From positions 1-23,254 of the forward strand of contig JBBQUW010000040.1 of the NCBI GenBank assembly GCA_038212095.1: a stretch of 23,254 nucleotides of DNA, in the 5' to 3' direction. Positions 1 to 6,683 of the stretch are shown piece after piece. The number at the start of each line of letters is the position of its first letter. Positions within the stretch are counted from its first letter, which is position 1. The notes under the pieces are model-generated. The model searched no databases. It saw nothing but the letters and a program-made list of their open reading frames with translations, and was not told the DNA's origin. Origin of the DNA: JAICYJ01 sp038212095 (lineage in GTDB: Bacteria; Actinomycetota; Thermoleophilia; Gaiellales; JAICJC01). Made by a program: the position numbers and the translations under genes.

Positions 1-215
1 GGCGCGCTGGCAGACGAGGCCCACGCCGCCGCCGTTACGGAGGCGGTACCCGGCAGGCTGGCCGATGGCGTTGACACGGGAACAGCGCCCGGCACGCTGA
101 TCGAGACTGCCGTGGCCGTCACGGGCGCCACCGCGCCGGCATCAGCCGTCACGGCGCAGACGCCCGCCCACAGCGCCATCAGCACCAACCCCCCTCGCAG
201 CTGCCCCGACCTCAT
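1..215 (-). CDS. Secreted protein, N-terminal part only
   Basis: An open frame runs from an ATG at 215 leftward to the window edge, so only about 71 residues are visible. It begins with a short basic stretch (MRSGQLRGG), then a hydrophobic core (LVLMALWAGVCAV) and a likely signal-peptidase site near TADA. The rest is rich in Ala, Val, Thr, Ser and Pro, as in secreted or wall-associated proteins. A GTG three codons earlier (222-224) is an alternative start. I prefer the ATG because a TAGCGT box ends 7 bases before it, which fits leaderless transcription as seen elsewhere in the window. I do not recognise a family; the function is unknown and the C-terminus is outside the window. Confidence 0.5.
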   Translation of the reverse strand, partial: MRSGQLRGGLVLMALWAGVCAVTADAGAVAPVTATAVSISVPGAVPVSTPSASLPGTASVTAAAWASSASA

Positions 216-222
216 CCGCGAC

Positions 223-228
223 ACGCTA
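223..228 (-). promoter_or_regulatory. Candidate -10 box for the secreted-protein gene
   Basis: TAGCGT on the minus strand matches TANNNT and is followed by 7 bases and then the ATG at 215. No -35 match to TTGACA was seen. The call rests on the same spacing recurring before several other genes here. Confidence 0.35.
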
Positions 229-401
229 CCCGACGCTCCCTGCGCCCCATCGGGTCGTCACCGCATCTTCACCATTCGGGAGCCATCTGCTTGCCACCGA
301 TGCGGAACGCAGCGTCCGCCGCGCGCCCGACCCGCTATCGTGCGCACCTGCAGCCACAGCTCTCCGCGAAGCGGCGAGTCTACCGGCACGGGGGTTCCAC
401 G

Positions 402-578
402 ATGAGCGCAATCATTCCCAGCGAGCGACGTACATCCGAACGTGACCGGCAGTACACGCCGCACGAATACGAAGAGATCCGCGAGCTCGCCCGGAAGAGT
501 CGCGAACGCGCATGGGCACACCAGCTCTCGCTGGCAGCTCAGGCGCGCGCAGCCAGCCCGCCGCCGGCACGAGCGTAA
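402..578 (+). CDS. Small hypothetical protein, 58 aa
   Basis: This frame starts at ATG 402 after a G-run (GGGGG about 8 bases upstream) that could serve as a ribosome binding site. The 58-residue product is very polar: an Arg/Glu-rich middle likely to be helical (YEEIRELARKSRERAW) and an Ala/Pro tail. It has no signal peptide, membrane segment or recognisable motif. The stretch upstream (229-401) shows no other gene or clear promoter. The gene is convergent with the 93-residue frame at 618-899. Because it is short and lies in a high-GC region, it may be a chance open frame; codon choice looks ordinary for the window. Confidence 0.4.
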   Translation: MSAIIPSERRTSERDRQYTPHEYEEIRELARKSRERAWAHQLSLAAQARAASPPPARA

Positions 579-617
579 CCGGCAACTATCCCGGTCGGAG
601 CGCGAGGGGCCGCTGAG

Positions 618-899
618 CTATCGCCCAGGGTCGTCGCCGAGCCCACCGGCGTCCCGGCGAGCGCAGTACGCGTCGAACGCCATCAGCCGGCGCAGCCACT
701 CGTTCTGCGCCTCGACCTCGATCTCGTACAGCATCCGATCGAGCTCGAAGATCTGCACCGCGTCCTCGAGCGATCGGTCGATGCGCGCCCGCAACCCCGT
801 GCGATGCTTGGCCGCGAACGCCTCGCGGCGAATCCGCCGCGACCTCGGCGCGGGCATGTGCCCGGCAAGCCTGTCCTCCAGCGAGATCGACCCCTCCAT
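618..899 (-). CDS. Hypothetical helical protein, 93 aa
   Basis: Start ATG at 899, with AGGG about 8 bases upstream as a plausible ribosome binding site. The frame stays open further upstream, but the extra part covers structured intergenic DNA and does not look like protein. Residues from about 40 onward (RIDRSLEDAVQIFELDR and the following stretch to AFDAYCARR) read as a long amphipathic helix with alternating acidic and hydrophobic residues, suggesting a small coiled-coil or dimerising protein. No known domain was recognised. It is divergent from the Nif3-like gene and shares a 113 bp intergenic region with it that is rich in inverted repeats. Confidence 0.5.
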   Translation of the reverse strand: MEGSISLEDRLAGHMPAPRSRRIRREAFAAKHRTGLRARIDRSLEDAVQIFELDRMLYEIEVEAQNEWLRRLMAFDAYCARRDAGGLGDDPGR

Positions 900-923
900 G
901 TGATGACCCTGCCCGTCGTCCTT

Positions 924-961
924 CCACCCCGCAAGGGGTGGGGTGGCAAACCCCCCACCCC
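924..961. other. Two mutually exclusive GC-rich hairpins
   Basis: Hairpin A pairs CCACCCC (924-930) with GGGGTGG (935-941) around a GCAA loop. Hairpin B pairs GGGGTGGGG (935-943) with CCCCACCCC (953-961). They share 935-941, so only one can form at a time. They lie between the divergent 93-aa and Nif3-like genes; the G-runs could also stack. Confidence 0.6.
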
Positions 962-979
962 GTCGACGCCCTTCGACGG
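960..979. promoter_or_regulatory. Inverted repeat over the putative nif3-like -35 region
   Basis: CCGTCGA (960-966) and TCGACGG (973-979) form a perfect 7 bp dyad with a 6 base spacer. It ends about 18 bases before the candidate -10 box at 998, where a repressor or activator could sit. No regulator is identified. Confidence 0.35.
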
Positions 980-997
980 CGGCGCGGCAGGTGCCGG

Positions 998-1003
998 TAT
1001 GCT
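998..1003 (+). promoter_or_regulatory. Candidate -10 box for the Nif3-like gene
   Basis: TATGCT lies 9 bases before the ATG at 1013, so the transcript would start almost at the start codon. The same ten bases, TATGCTCGCA, precede the PBP4-like gene at 2211. Confidence 0.4.
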
Positions 1004-1012
1004 CGCACATCG

Positions 1013-1774
1013 ATGGCCGAACGAGATCAGATTGTGGCATTCATGAGCGATCTGCTCAAGGCCGACAGCTATCCCGACCTGCTGCCGATCGGCCTGCAGG
1101 TGCCCGGCGCGCCGGCCGTCTCCACCGTCGCCAGCGGTGTCAGCGCCTCGCTGGAGCTGTTCCAGCGAGCGGCGGCCGACGGAGCGCAGATGCTGCTCGT
1201 CCACCACGGCCTGTTCTACGGGCCGGGGCCGCGACCACCGCTCAGCGAACGCGACGTCGCGCGGCTGAGAGTCCTGTTCGATCATCAGATCTCCCTGGTC
1301 GCCTACCACCTCGCGCTGGATGCTCACCCGACACTCGGCAACAACGCCCTGCTCTGCAAGCTGCTCGGCCTGGAACAGCTGCAGCCGTTCGGACAGGTGG
1401 GAGCGCAGACGATCGGATTCATCGGCAGCCTGCCTTCGCCGATCACGATCGCTGATCTGGTCGACCGTGTGCGTGACCACGTGGCACCGGCGCCGCTGGT
1501 CTTCCGCGACGGGCCGTCCCAGGTGCAGCGCATCGCCGTCATCAGCGGCGCTGCCAGCGGCGAGCTGCTGGCGGCGGCCGACGCCGGCGCCGACTGCTTC
1601 CTGACCGGCGAGCCGCGCGAACAGGTGATGGGCGAGGCCCGCGAAGCCGGCATCCACTACATCGCGGCCGGCCACTACGCGACCGAGGTGTTCGGCATCC
1701 GCGCGCTGGGCGAGCTGATCGGGGAGCGATTCTCGCTCGCGCACTCATTCATCGACATCCCCAATCCCGTCTGA
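1013..1774 (+). CDS. Nif3-like dinuclear metal center protein
   Basis: A 253-residue protein of the Nif3/YbgI/YqfO family (often annotated as GTP cyclohydrolase I type 2-like), cytoplasmic proteins that bind two metal ions and whose reaction is not settled. Family blocks are visible in order: GLQVPG near residue 24, the metal-binding LLVHHGLFYG near residue 65, HLALDAHP with GNN near residue 100, and the C-terminal GEPREQ and GHYATEVFG blocks, which normally complete the metal site. The length fits the short single-domain form without the extra domain of Bacillus YqfO. ATG 1013 was chosen because the upstream frame is not protein-like and a -10 box sits 9 bases before it. It appears to be transcribed alone. 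Confidence 0.85.
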   Translation: MAERDQIVAFMSDLLKADSYPDLLPIGLQVPGAPAVSTVASGVSASLELFQRAAADGAQMLLVHHGLFYGPGPRPPLSERDVARLRVLFDHQISLVAYHLALDAHPTLGNNALLCKLLGLEQLQPFGQVGAQTIGFIGSLPSPITIADLVDRVRDHVAPAPLVFRDGPSQVQRIAVISGAASGELLAAADAGADCFLTGEPREQVMGEAREAGIHYIAAGHYATEVFGIRALGELIGERFSLAHSFIDIPNPV

Positions 1775-1827
1775 GGAGCCCGCCGCAACCCGCCGCGGTG
1801 CAGTCGTCGCCGACCTGGTCGGGACGG

Positions 1828-1856
1828 TTGACGGCATCCGGACGGCAGGCTACGAT
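1828..1856 (+). promoter_or_regulatory. Sigma-70-type promoter of the leader RNA
   Basis: TTGACG (1828-1833) and TACGAT (1851-1856) are separated by exactly 17 bases, the best complete promoter match in the window. The predicted transcript start is near 1863. A small hairpin (CCGAC/GTCGG, 1810-1822) lies just upstream. Confidence 0.7.
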
Positions 1857-1862
1857 CTGCAG

Positions 1863-1889
1863 ATGGATGCGCGATCGGCGACGGCCTGA
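1863..1889 (+). other. Possible leaderless 8-codon leader peptide
   Basis: ATG at 1863 coincides with the predicted transcript start and opens MDARSATA before a TGA at 1887-1889. There is no run of one amino acid that would point to a classic amino-acid attenuator. It may be chance. Confidence 0.25.
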
Positions 1890-1928
1890 AATTGCCAGTG
1901 ATCAGCGAGAACCGAGGGGCACTCTGAG

Positions 1929-1966
1929 ACCCACCGAGCGAGAACCGCGCTTGGTGGGTTTTTTGT
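1929..1966 (+). terminator. Strong intrinsic terminator
   Basis: ACCCACCGAGCG (1929-1940) pairs with CGCTTGGTGGGT (1948-1959), twelve pairs with one G-U, around a 7 base loop. A run of six T follows (1959-1964), then GTT. It ends the leader RNA, and could also end readthrough from the Nif3-like gene. Confidence 0.88.
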
Positions 1967-2000
1967 TGCTCCGAACGACCCACGACAGGGGGTAGGACGA

Positions 2001-2165
2001 ATGGCGAACCATCTGACGCCGGAGGAGCTCTCCAAGGAGTACGACCTCAAGCGCGAAGAGGTGATCCGGCTGTGCCACGAGCAGTCGGTGCCGATCTACC
2101 AGGGAAAGATCGACAAGAGCCTGTTCGCGGCTGTCCGCCAGGAGAGCACGCTCCAAGCGCAGTAG
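2001..2165 (+). CDS. Small helix-turn-helix-like protein, 54 aa
   Basis: Starts at ATG 2001 with GGTAGGA just upstream and ends at TAG 2163-2165. The 54-residue product reads as a compact DNA-binding fold: helix one (LTPEELSKEYDL), helix two (KREEVIRLCHEQS), then a short VPIYQGKIDKS wing-like segment and a last helix (LFAAVRQE). This resembles the small MerR/excisionase/BldC type or the N-terminal helical module of IF2, but no exact family is assigned. Codon use is typical of real genes here. It follows a promoter-leader-terminator unit, suggesting that its expression depends on terminator readthrough, and is followed 8 bases later by another long hairpin. A single-gene unit is likely. Confidence 0.7.
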   Translation: MANHLTPEELSKEYDLKREEVIRLCHEQSVPIYQGKIDKSLFAAVRQESTLQAQ

Positions 2166-2173
2166 GCGTCATG

Positions 2174-2209
2174 GCGAGGGCTCGACGGGAACGCCCGCCG
2201 GGCCCTCGC
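2174..2209 (+). terminator. Long hairpin after the 54-aa gene, without U-tail
   Basis: GCGAGGGC (2174-2181) pairs with GCCCTCGC (2202-2209). The interior continues with a U-G pair, CG/CG, one mismatch and CGGG/CCCG, closing an AACG loop. No T-run follows, as reported for some actinobacterial terminators. It ends one base before the next -10 box. Confidence 0.5.
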
Positions 2210-2210
2210 G

Positions 2211-2216
2211 TATGCT
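2211..2216 (+). promoter_or_regulatory. Candidate -10 box for the PBP4-like gene
   Basis: TATGCT is followed by 7 bases and GTG at 2224. It supports GTG 2224 over ATG 2212, which lies inside this box. Confidence 0.45.
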
Positions 2217-2223
2217 CGCAGCC

Positions 2224-3489
2224 GTGACGCGGCAGCTGACACGGATCGCCCTGGCGCTCGCCCTGGTCGCGGCGGTCGCGCAACCGGCGGCCGCGTCGGC
2301 CAGCCTCGGCGGTCGCGTCTCGGCGATCGTCTCCGGCTCGCGCTTCGCCGGCCCCGGCACCGGCACCGTGATCTACGACGAGACCCGCAACCGGCTGGTC
2401 TACGCCCACTCGGCCGCCGACGAGCTGAAGCCGGCCTCGAACATGAAGCTGACGACGGCAGAGGCCGCCTTCGGCCGGATCGGAGCGGGAACACGGCTCT
2501 CGACGCGCGTCTACATGACCGGCTCGCGGGCGGGCGGGACGCTGACCGGCAGCCTGTGGCTCGTCGGTGGGGGCGACCCGTCGCTCTCGACCGCCGTGTT
2601 CGCAACACGAGCCTACGGTGGCGCCGCCGGCCACATCGCCGACCTGGCCGCGGCGGTCAGAGCGACCGGCATCACCCATGTCACCGGCCGCGTGTACGGC
2701 GACGAGTCGCTGTTCAACAAGGTTCGCACCGGGCCGCTGTGGAAGCCGATCGACTGGCGCGACTGTCCGCCCATCTCGGCGCTGTCGCTGAACAAGAGCC
2801 TGTACTCGTTCGGCCAGCCCACCAGCTACCCCAGTCCGGCGCAGCGGGCGGCCGAGGTGCTACGCGGCTCGCTGGCGGCACACGGCGTGCGCGTCGACCA
2901 CGCGCCGCGGGTGTACGCGATGCCGACCACCGCCACGCTGGTCGCCAGCGAGCCGTCACCGCCGATCTACCGCCTGGTGCTGGAGATGAACCGGCCGTCG
3001 GACAACTTCTTCGCCGAGGTGCTGAACAAGCGCATCGCCACCGCTGCGGGCATGGCCGGCACCACCTACAACGGGCGGCGGGTCACACACGCCTACCTTT
3101 CCTCGCTCGGCATCGACCTGACCGGAGCGCGGCTGTACGACGGCTCGGGGCTCTCGACCGGCGATCGCCTCTCGGCGCGCCAGATCCTGGCCGTGCTGCG
3201 GCGGGCCAGCTTCCAGCCGTACGCCGGCGTGTTCCGCAACTCGCTGCCGCTGGCCGGCGTCAGCGGCACCCTCAGCACGCGGATGCGCACCGGCCCGGCC
3301 CACGCCAACGCCCAGGCCAAGACGGGAACGCTGGACGACGCATCCGCCCTTTCGGGCTACGTGCGCAGCGCGAACGGCCACCAGCTGGTGTTCTCAATCC
3401 TGATCAACCGGCCGGCGCTGAACATCGACGCCGCCCACAACCTCCAGGACAGGATCGTGCAGACGCTGGCGGGCAGCAGCCCGCTCTAG
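2224..3489 (+). CDS. D-alanyl-D-alanine carboxypeptidase, PBP4 (S13) family
   Basis: Exported enzyme that trims or cleaves peptidoglycan stem peptides. With the GTG start it has 421 residues. A Sec-type signal peptide comes first (VTRQLTRIALALALVAAVAQ, with an AASA site). The three active-site motifs of penicillin-binding proteins are all present: SNMK (catalytic Ser near 72, Lys near 75), SDN near 259-261 and KTG near 366-368. About 185 residues separate the first two, as expected for the class C PBP4 type with an inserted domain. DGSGLS, near residue 306, is also typical. ATG 2212 would add four residues. It ends only 7 bases from the convergent ligA stop. I give no symbol because dacB is used inconsistently. 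Confidence 0.88.
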   Translation: MTRQLTRIALALALVAAVAQPAAASASLGGRVSAIVSGSRFAGPGTGTVIYDETRNRLVYAHSAADELKPASNMKLTTAEAAFGRIGAGTRLSTRVYMTGSRAGGTLTGSLWLVGGGDPSLSTAVFATRAYGGAAGHIADLAAAVRATGITHVTGRVYGDESLFNKVRTGPLWKPIDWRDCPPISALSLNKSLYSFGQPTSYPSPAQRAAEVLRGSLAAHGVRVDHAPRVYAMPTTATLVASEPSPPIYRLVLEMNRPSDNFFAEVLNKRIATAAGMAGTTYNGRRVTHAYLSSLGIDLTGARLYDGSGLSTGDRLSARQILAVLRRASFQPYAGVFRNSLPLAGVSGTLSTRMRTGPAHANAQAKTGTLDDASALSGYVRSANGHQLVFSILINRPALNIDAAHNLQDRIVQTLAGSSPL

Positions 3490-3496
3490 CATCCAG

Positions 3497-5485
3497 CTAT
3501 CCGCCCTCGCCGGCCATAAGCTCGTCCAGCGTCACCACCGCAACGCCCAGCTGCTCGGCCTTCTCCCGTTTGGATCCGCCACCCTCGCCGACGATCAGAT
3601 AATCGGTCTTCTTCGAGATGCTGTCGGTCACCTTGGCGCCCAGCAGCGAGAGGTGATCGCGGATCGAGTCGCGGGTGAAGCCCTCGATCGCGCCGGTCAC
3701 CACCACCACCTTGCCGGCCAGCGGGCCGTCAACCGCCCGCTCGCGGCGGGGGCCTGTCATCTGCACCCCGGCCTCGGCCAGCGCGCGCACCACCTCGGCG
3801 TGCTCCTCGTCCAGGAACCAGCTCGAGACCGATTCGGCGATCACGGGGCCGATGCCCTCAACGGCCGCGATCTGCTCCGGGGGTGCCGCGGCCAGCGCCT
3901 CGATCGAACCGAACTCATCCGCCAGTAGCTGGGCGTTGACGTCGCCAACGTGCGGGATGCCGAGCGCGAACACGACCCGCCCGAACGGCCGCTGCCTGGA
4001 TGTGGCAATCGATGCGATCACCTTCTCGGCCGACCGCTGCTGGAAGCCCTCGAGCGGGAGCAGATCCTCCTCGGTGAGCACGTACAGATCCTGTGGTCGC
4101 GTGACCAGCCCGTGCTCCAGCAGCCGCGCCACAAGCTTCTCCCCCACCCCGTCGATGTCCATCGCGCCGCGGCTGACGAAGTGCTTGAGCCACTGGTAGC
4201 CCTTGGCCGGGCAGGCGCGGTTGGGACAGCGGTGCATCACCTCACCCTCCGGCTTCACAACCGCGGTGTCACAGGCCGGGCAGCGCTCCGGCATCCGCCA
4301 CGGCTCACCCCGCGAAGCGCCCTCCTGGAGGTGCGGCCCCACCACCTGCGGGATCACATCTCCGGCCCGCTGGACGATCACGGTGTCGCCCTCGCGGATG
4401 TCCTTGCGGTTGATGTCCTCCTCGTTGTGCAGCGTGGCCAGCGAGACCGTGACCCCTCCCACCACCACGGGTGCGAGCACCGCGTAGGGGTTGAGCGCGC
4501 CGCTGCGGCCCACGTTGACGCCGATCCGGATCAGCGTCGTCAGCGCCGTGGTGGGCGCGAACTTGAATGCGATCGCCCACCGCGGGTCGCGGTTCACGGT
4601 ACCCAGCCGGCGTTGCTGGGCAAAGCTCGACACCTTCACCACGCAGCCATCGATGTCGAAGTCGAGCTGCCCGCGCCGCTCTTCCCAAGCCTCGGCAGCA
4701 GCCATCGCGGCCTCCACATCATCGTGCAGCTCGACCTGCCCGTTGACTCGGAATCCCTGGTCACGCAGCCACTGCAGCGCCTCCCAGTGCGATTCCAGCC
4801 GAAGCCCCTCGCTCGCCCCCACCTGGTAGGCGAAGATCGCGAGCGGGCGGCCGGCGGTGATGCCGGAGTCCTGCTGGCGAAGTGAGCCGGCGGCCGAGTT
4901 TCGGGGGTTCATGAAGGTGGGCAGACCGGCCTCCGCACGCTCGCGGTTGACCTGCTCGAAGCCCGACAGCGGCAGGTAGACCTCGCCCCGCACCTCGACC
5001 ATGCCGGAGTGTGGGATGCGCAGCGGGATCGAGCGAACGGTGCGCAGGTTGGGGGTCACGTCCTCGCCGGTGACGCCATCGCCTCGGGTCGCGCCGCGCA
5101 CCAGCACGCCGTCCTGGTAGAGCAGCGAGACGGCCAGGCCGTCGATCTTGGGTTCGGTCACGAGCTGGAAGGGGTCGCCGTCGAGCAGCCGCGACAGCCG
5201 ATCCGCCCACGCCTGCAGCTCGTCGCGGTTGCGAGCGTTGGCCAGCGACAGCATCGGCTGGGGATGGGTCACCGATGCGAACTGCGACGAGGGGGGCGCG
5301 CCCACCCGCCGGGTCGGCGAGTCGGGCGTGATCAGCTCGGGATGCTGCTGCTCGAGCTGCTGCAGCTCGCGCATCAGCGCGTCGTACTGCGAGTCGGCGA
5401 TCGAGGGCTGGTCGAGCACGTGGTATCGGTGGTTGGCATCGTCGATCGCCGCCCGCAGCTCGGCCGCCCGCGCCTCGGCACTCAT
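3497..5485 (-). CDS. ligA: NAD-dependent DNA ligase LigA
   Basis: Essential replication and repair ligase that seals nicks using NAD+. The 662 residues cover the whole family layout: N-terminal Ia region (HRYHVLDQPSIADSQYD, near 19-35) for NMN release, adenylation domain with the nucleophilic lysine in EPKIDG (Lys113), OB fold, a four-cysteine zinc finger around residue 400 (CPAC ... CPNRAC), helix-hairpin-helix repeats and a C-terminal BRCT domain. Start ATG 5485 matches the usual LigA N-terminus. The frame remains open upstream but is antisense-like there. It overlaps the stop of the upstream HAD gene by four bases (ATGA), so the two are probably translationally coupled. Confidence 0.97.
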   Translation of the reverse strand: MSAEARAAELRAAIDDANHRYHVLDQPSIADSQYDALMRELQQLEQQHPELITPDSPTRRVGAPPSSQFASVTHPQPMLSLANARNRDELQAWADRLSRLLDGDPFQLVTEPKIDGLAVSLLYQDGVLVRGATRGDGVTGEDVTPNLRTVRSIPLRIPHSGMVEVRGEVYLPLSGFEQVNRERAEAGLPTFMNPRNSAAGSLRQQDSGITAGRPLAIFAYQVGASEGLRLESHWEALQWLRDQGFRVNGQVELHDDVEAAMAAAEAWEERRGQLDFDIDGCVVKVSSFAQQRRLGTVNRDPRWAIAFKFAPTTALTTLIRIGVNVGRSGALNPYAVLAPVVVGGVTVSLATLHNEEDINRKDIREGDTVIVQRAGDVIPQVVGPHLQEGASRGEPWRMPERCPACDTAVVKPEGEVMHRCPNRACPAKGYQWLKHFVSRGAMDIDGVGEKLVARLLEHGLVTRPQDLYVLTEEDLLPLEGFQQRSAEKVIASIATSRQRPFGRVVFALGIPHVGDVNAQLLADEFGSIEALAAAPPEQIAAVEGIGPVIAESVSSWFLDEEHAEVVRALAEAGVQMTGPRRERAVDGPLAGKVVVVTGAIEGFTRDSIRDHLSLLGAKVTDSISKKTDYLIVGEGGGSKREKAEQLGVAVVTLDELMAGEGG

Positions 5486-6123
5486 GGGGCGACCTGGTTG
5501 GGCGAGTCGAACACGAGATGCGGCCGCTCGGCCACCAGCACATCGCGGGCGAAGATGTCGCCCCAGGCCGCCGCGGCCGCGGTGACGCCTGCGGCATGGG
5601 CGGCGCGGATGTCGAACGGCGAGTCGCCGACGTAGATGGCCTGGTTGGGCCTCGCGGCCATCCGTTCGAGGGCAAGCAGCAGCGGCTCCGGCTCGGGCTT
5701 GTGACGGTCGGTGTCCTCCTTGGCGATCAGCACCTCGAACCACTCGCGTCGCAGCGGCACGTGTTCGAAGCCGAGCTCCAACGTGGCCCGGATCTTGGCC
5801 GTGACGACCGCCAGCCTCGCCCCCCGCTCACGCAGCCGGACGAGCATCTCAGCCACGCCGGGGAAGGTGCGAAGCAGCTCGGCATGTGCACCACGGTTGT
5901 GCCGGACGTAGACGTCGAACAGCTCCTGCGCGCGCTCGCCGGCCAACTCATCCGCCTGCTGCTCGAGCGTGAGGCCGATACCGGCCCGCAGCACGTCATC
6001 AGAGGGCGTCTCGCCCAACACGTGAGCGGTGGCGTAGCGAAAAGATGACAGAATCAACGCCTCGGAATCGACCAGCGTGCCGTCGAAGTCAAACAGCCAG
6101 ACCGGTGGATCGATGACGCTCAC
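5482..6123 (-). CDS. HAD-superfamily phosphatase (PpaX/Gph-like)
   Basis: A 213-residue haloacid-dehalogenase-type hydrolase. Motif I is WLFDFDGTLVDSE (nucleophile Asp12, acid Asp14), motif II is the Thr in LAVVTAK, the motif III Lys is in HKPEP, and motif IV is YVGDSPFDIRAAHAAG. The cap-domain insertion after motif I resembles pyrophosphatase PpaX or phosphoglycolate phosphatase; the substrate cannot be told from sequence. GTG 6123 was chosen because TACGAT ends exactly 6 bases before it, and extension to an ATG at 6171 would run into the divergent lipoprotein gene. Four-base overlap with ligA downstream suggests one transcript. Confidence 0.88.
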   Translation of the reverse strand: MSVIDPPVWLFDFDGTLVDSEALILSSFRYATAHVLGETPSDDVLRAGIGLTLEQQADELAGERAQELFDVYVRHNRGAHAELLRTFPGVAEMLVRLRERGARLAVVTAKIRATLELGFEHVPLRREWFEVLIAKEDTDRHKPEPEPLLLALERMAARPNQAIYVGDSPFDIRAAHAAGVTAAAAAWGDIFARDVLVAERPHLVFDSPNQVAP

Positions 6124-6129
6124 CGGCAG

Positions 6130-6135
6130 ATCGTA
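6130..6135 (-). promoter_or_regulatory. Candidate -10 box for the HAD-ligA unit
   Basis: Minus-strand TACGAT, then CTGCCG, then the GTG start at 6123. The arrangement nearly copies the leader promoter at 1851 (TACGAT, CTGCAG, ATG). No -35 match is visible. Confidence 0.45.
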
Positions 6136-6169
6136 AATCCGATCGGCCTCGGGCCGCGTAGGGCAGCAC

Positions 6170-6673
6170 ATGAAACCACACACACACCACCGCATACTCG
6201 CGATCGCCGCGCTTCTGGCCGTGGTCGCGCTGGGCGCCACCGCGTGCGGCAGCGGATCGTCCGGATCGAGCTCGACGCCCCCTGCAGCGGGTGGCAGCAC
6301 CAGCACCGGCGGCTCCTCCGCGGGGACGCCGGTGGACGTGACGCTGAAGGACTTCGCGATCGACGTCAGCGGCGGCACGACGCTGGCGCCGGGCACGTAC
6401 ACCTTCCACGTCACCAACAGCGGACCGGCTCCTCACAACCTCACCATCGATGGCCCGGGCGTCAGCGGACAGAGCACCGCCACGTTCGGCGCCGGAGGCA
6501 CGGCCGACCTGACGGTCACGCTCAAGAATGGCACCTACGACCTGTTCTGCTCGGTTCCCGGGCACAAGACGCTGGGCATGGATGTCACCGTCACCGTCGG
6601 CACCGGCGGCTCGGGCAGCAGCAGCGGCAGCGGCGGCGGCGGCAGCAGCGCGAGCGGCGGCGGGTGGTCGTAG
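6170..6673 (+). CDS. Cupredoxin-like copper lipoprotein
   Basis: A 167-residue exported lipoprotein with a plastocyanin/azurin-type domain. The signal peptide (residues 1-25) ends in a lipobox, GATAC, with the lipidated Cys26. A Ser/Gly/Pro/Thr linker (27-53) precedes a beta-rich domain (about 54-144). All four type-1 copper ligands are visible in the usual order: His89 (in APHNL), Cys127, His132 and Met137 (in CSVPGHKTLGM). The C-terminus is a Gly/Ser low-complexity tail. It probably carries electrons or handles copper on the outer face of the membrane. The gene diverges from the HAD gene and is followed after 10 bases by a permease gene. Confidence 0.85.
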   Translation: MKPHTHHRILAIAALLAVVALGATACGSGSSGSSSTPPAAGGSTSTGGSSAGTPVDVTLKDFAIDVSGGTTLAPGTYTFHVTNSGPAPHNLTIDGPGVSGQSTATFGAGGTADLTVTLKNGTYDLFCSVPGHKTLGMDVTVTVGTGGSGSSSGSGGGGSSASGGGWS

Positions 6674-6683
6674 GCGGGATCAG

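Larger units (their letters stand above)
1863..1966 (+). ncRNA. Candidate leader RNA / attenuator or small RNA
   Basis: About 100 bases lie between a good promoter and a strong intrinsic terminator, so a discrete RNA is expected. The terminator's U-run ends about 36 bases before the 54-aa gene, leaving no room for a second promoter; readthrough would then express that gene. The 11-mer AGCGAGAACCG occurs twice (1904-1914 and 1937-1947), the second copy forming part of the terminator stem and its loop. I do not recognise a known riboswitch or small RNA family. It may instead be a stand-alone small RNA. Confidence 0.5.

Noticed and set aside
683..1744. A 353-codon open frame on the minus strand antisense to the Nif3-like gene
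   Set aside because: It mirrors the third-position GC bias of the real gene; its translation is Arg/Ala-rich without motifs, whereas the plus strand gives a clear Nif3 family protein.
2212..2223. ATG 2212 as the start of the PBP4-like gene
   Set aside because: It lies within the candidate -10 box TATGCT and has no ribosome binding site; GTG 2224 keeps the full signal peptide.
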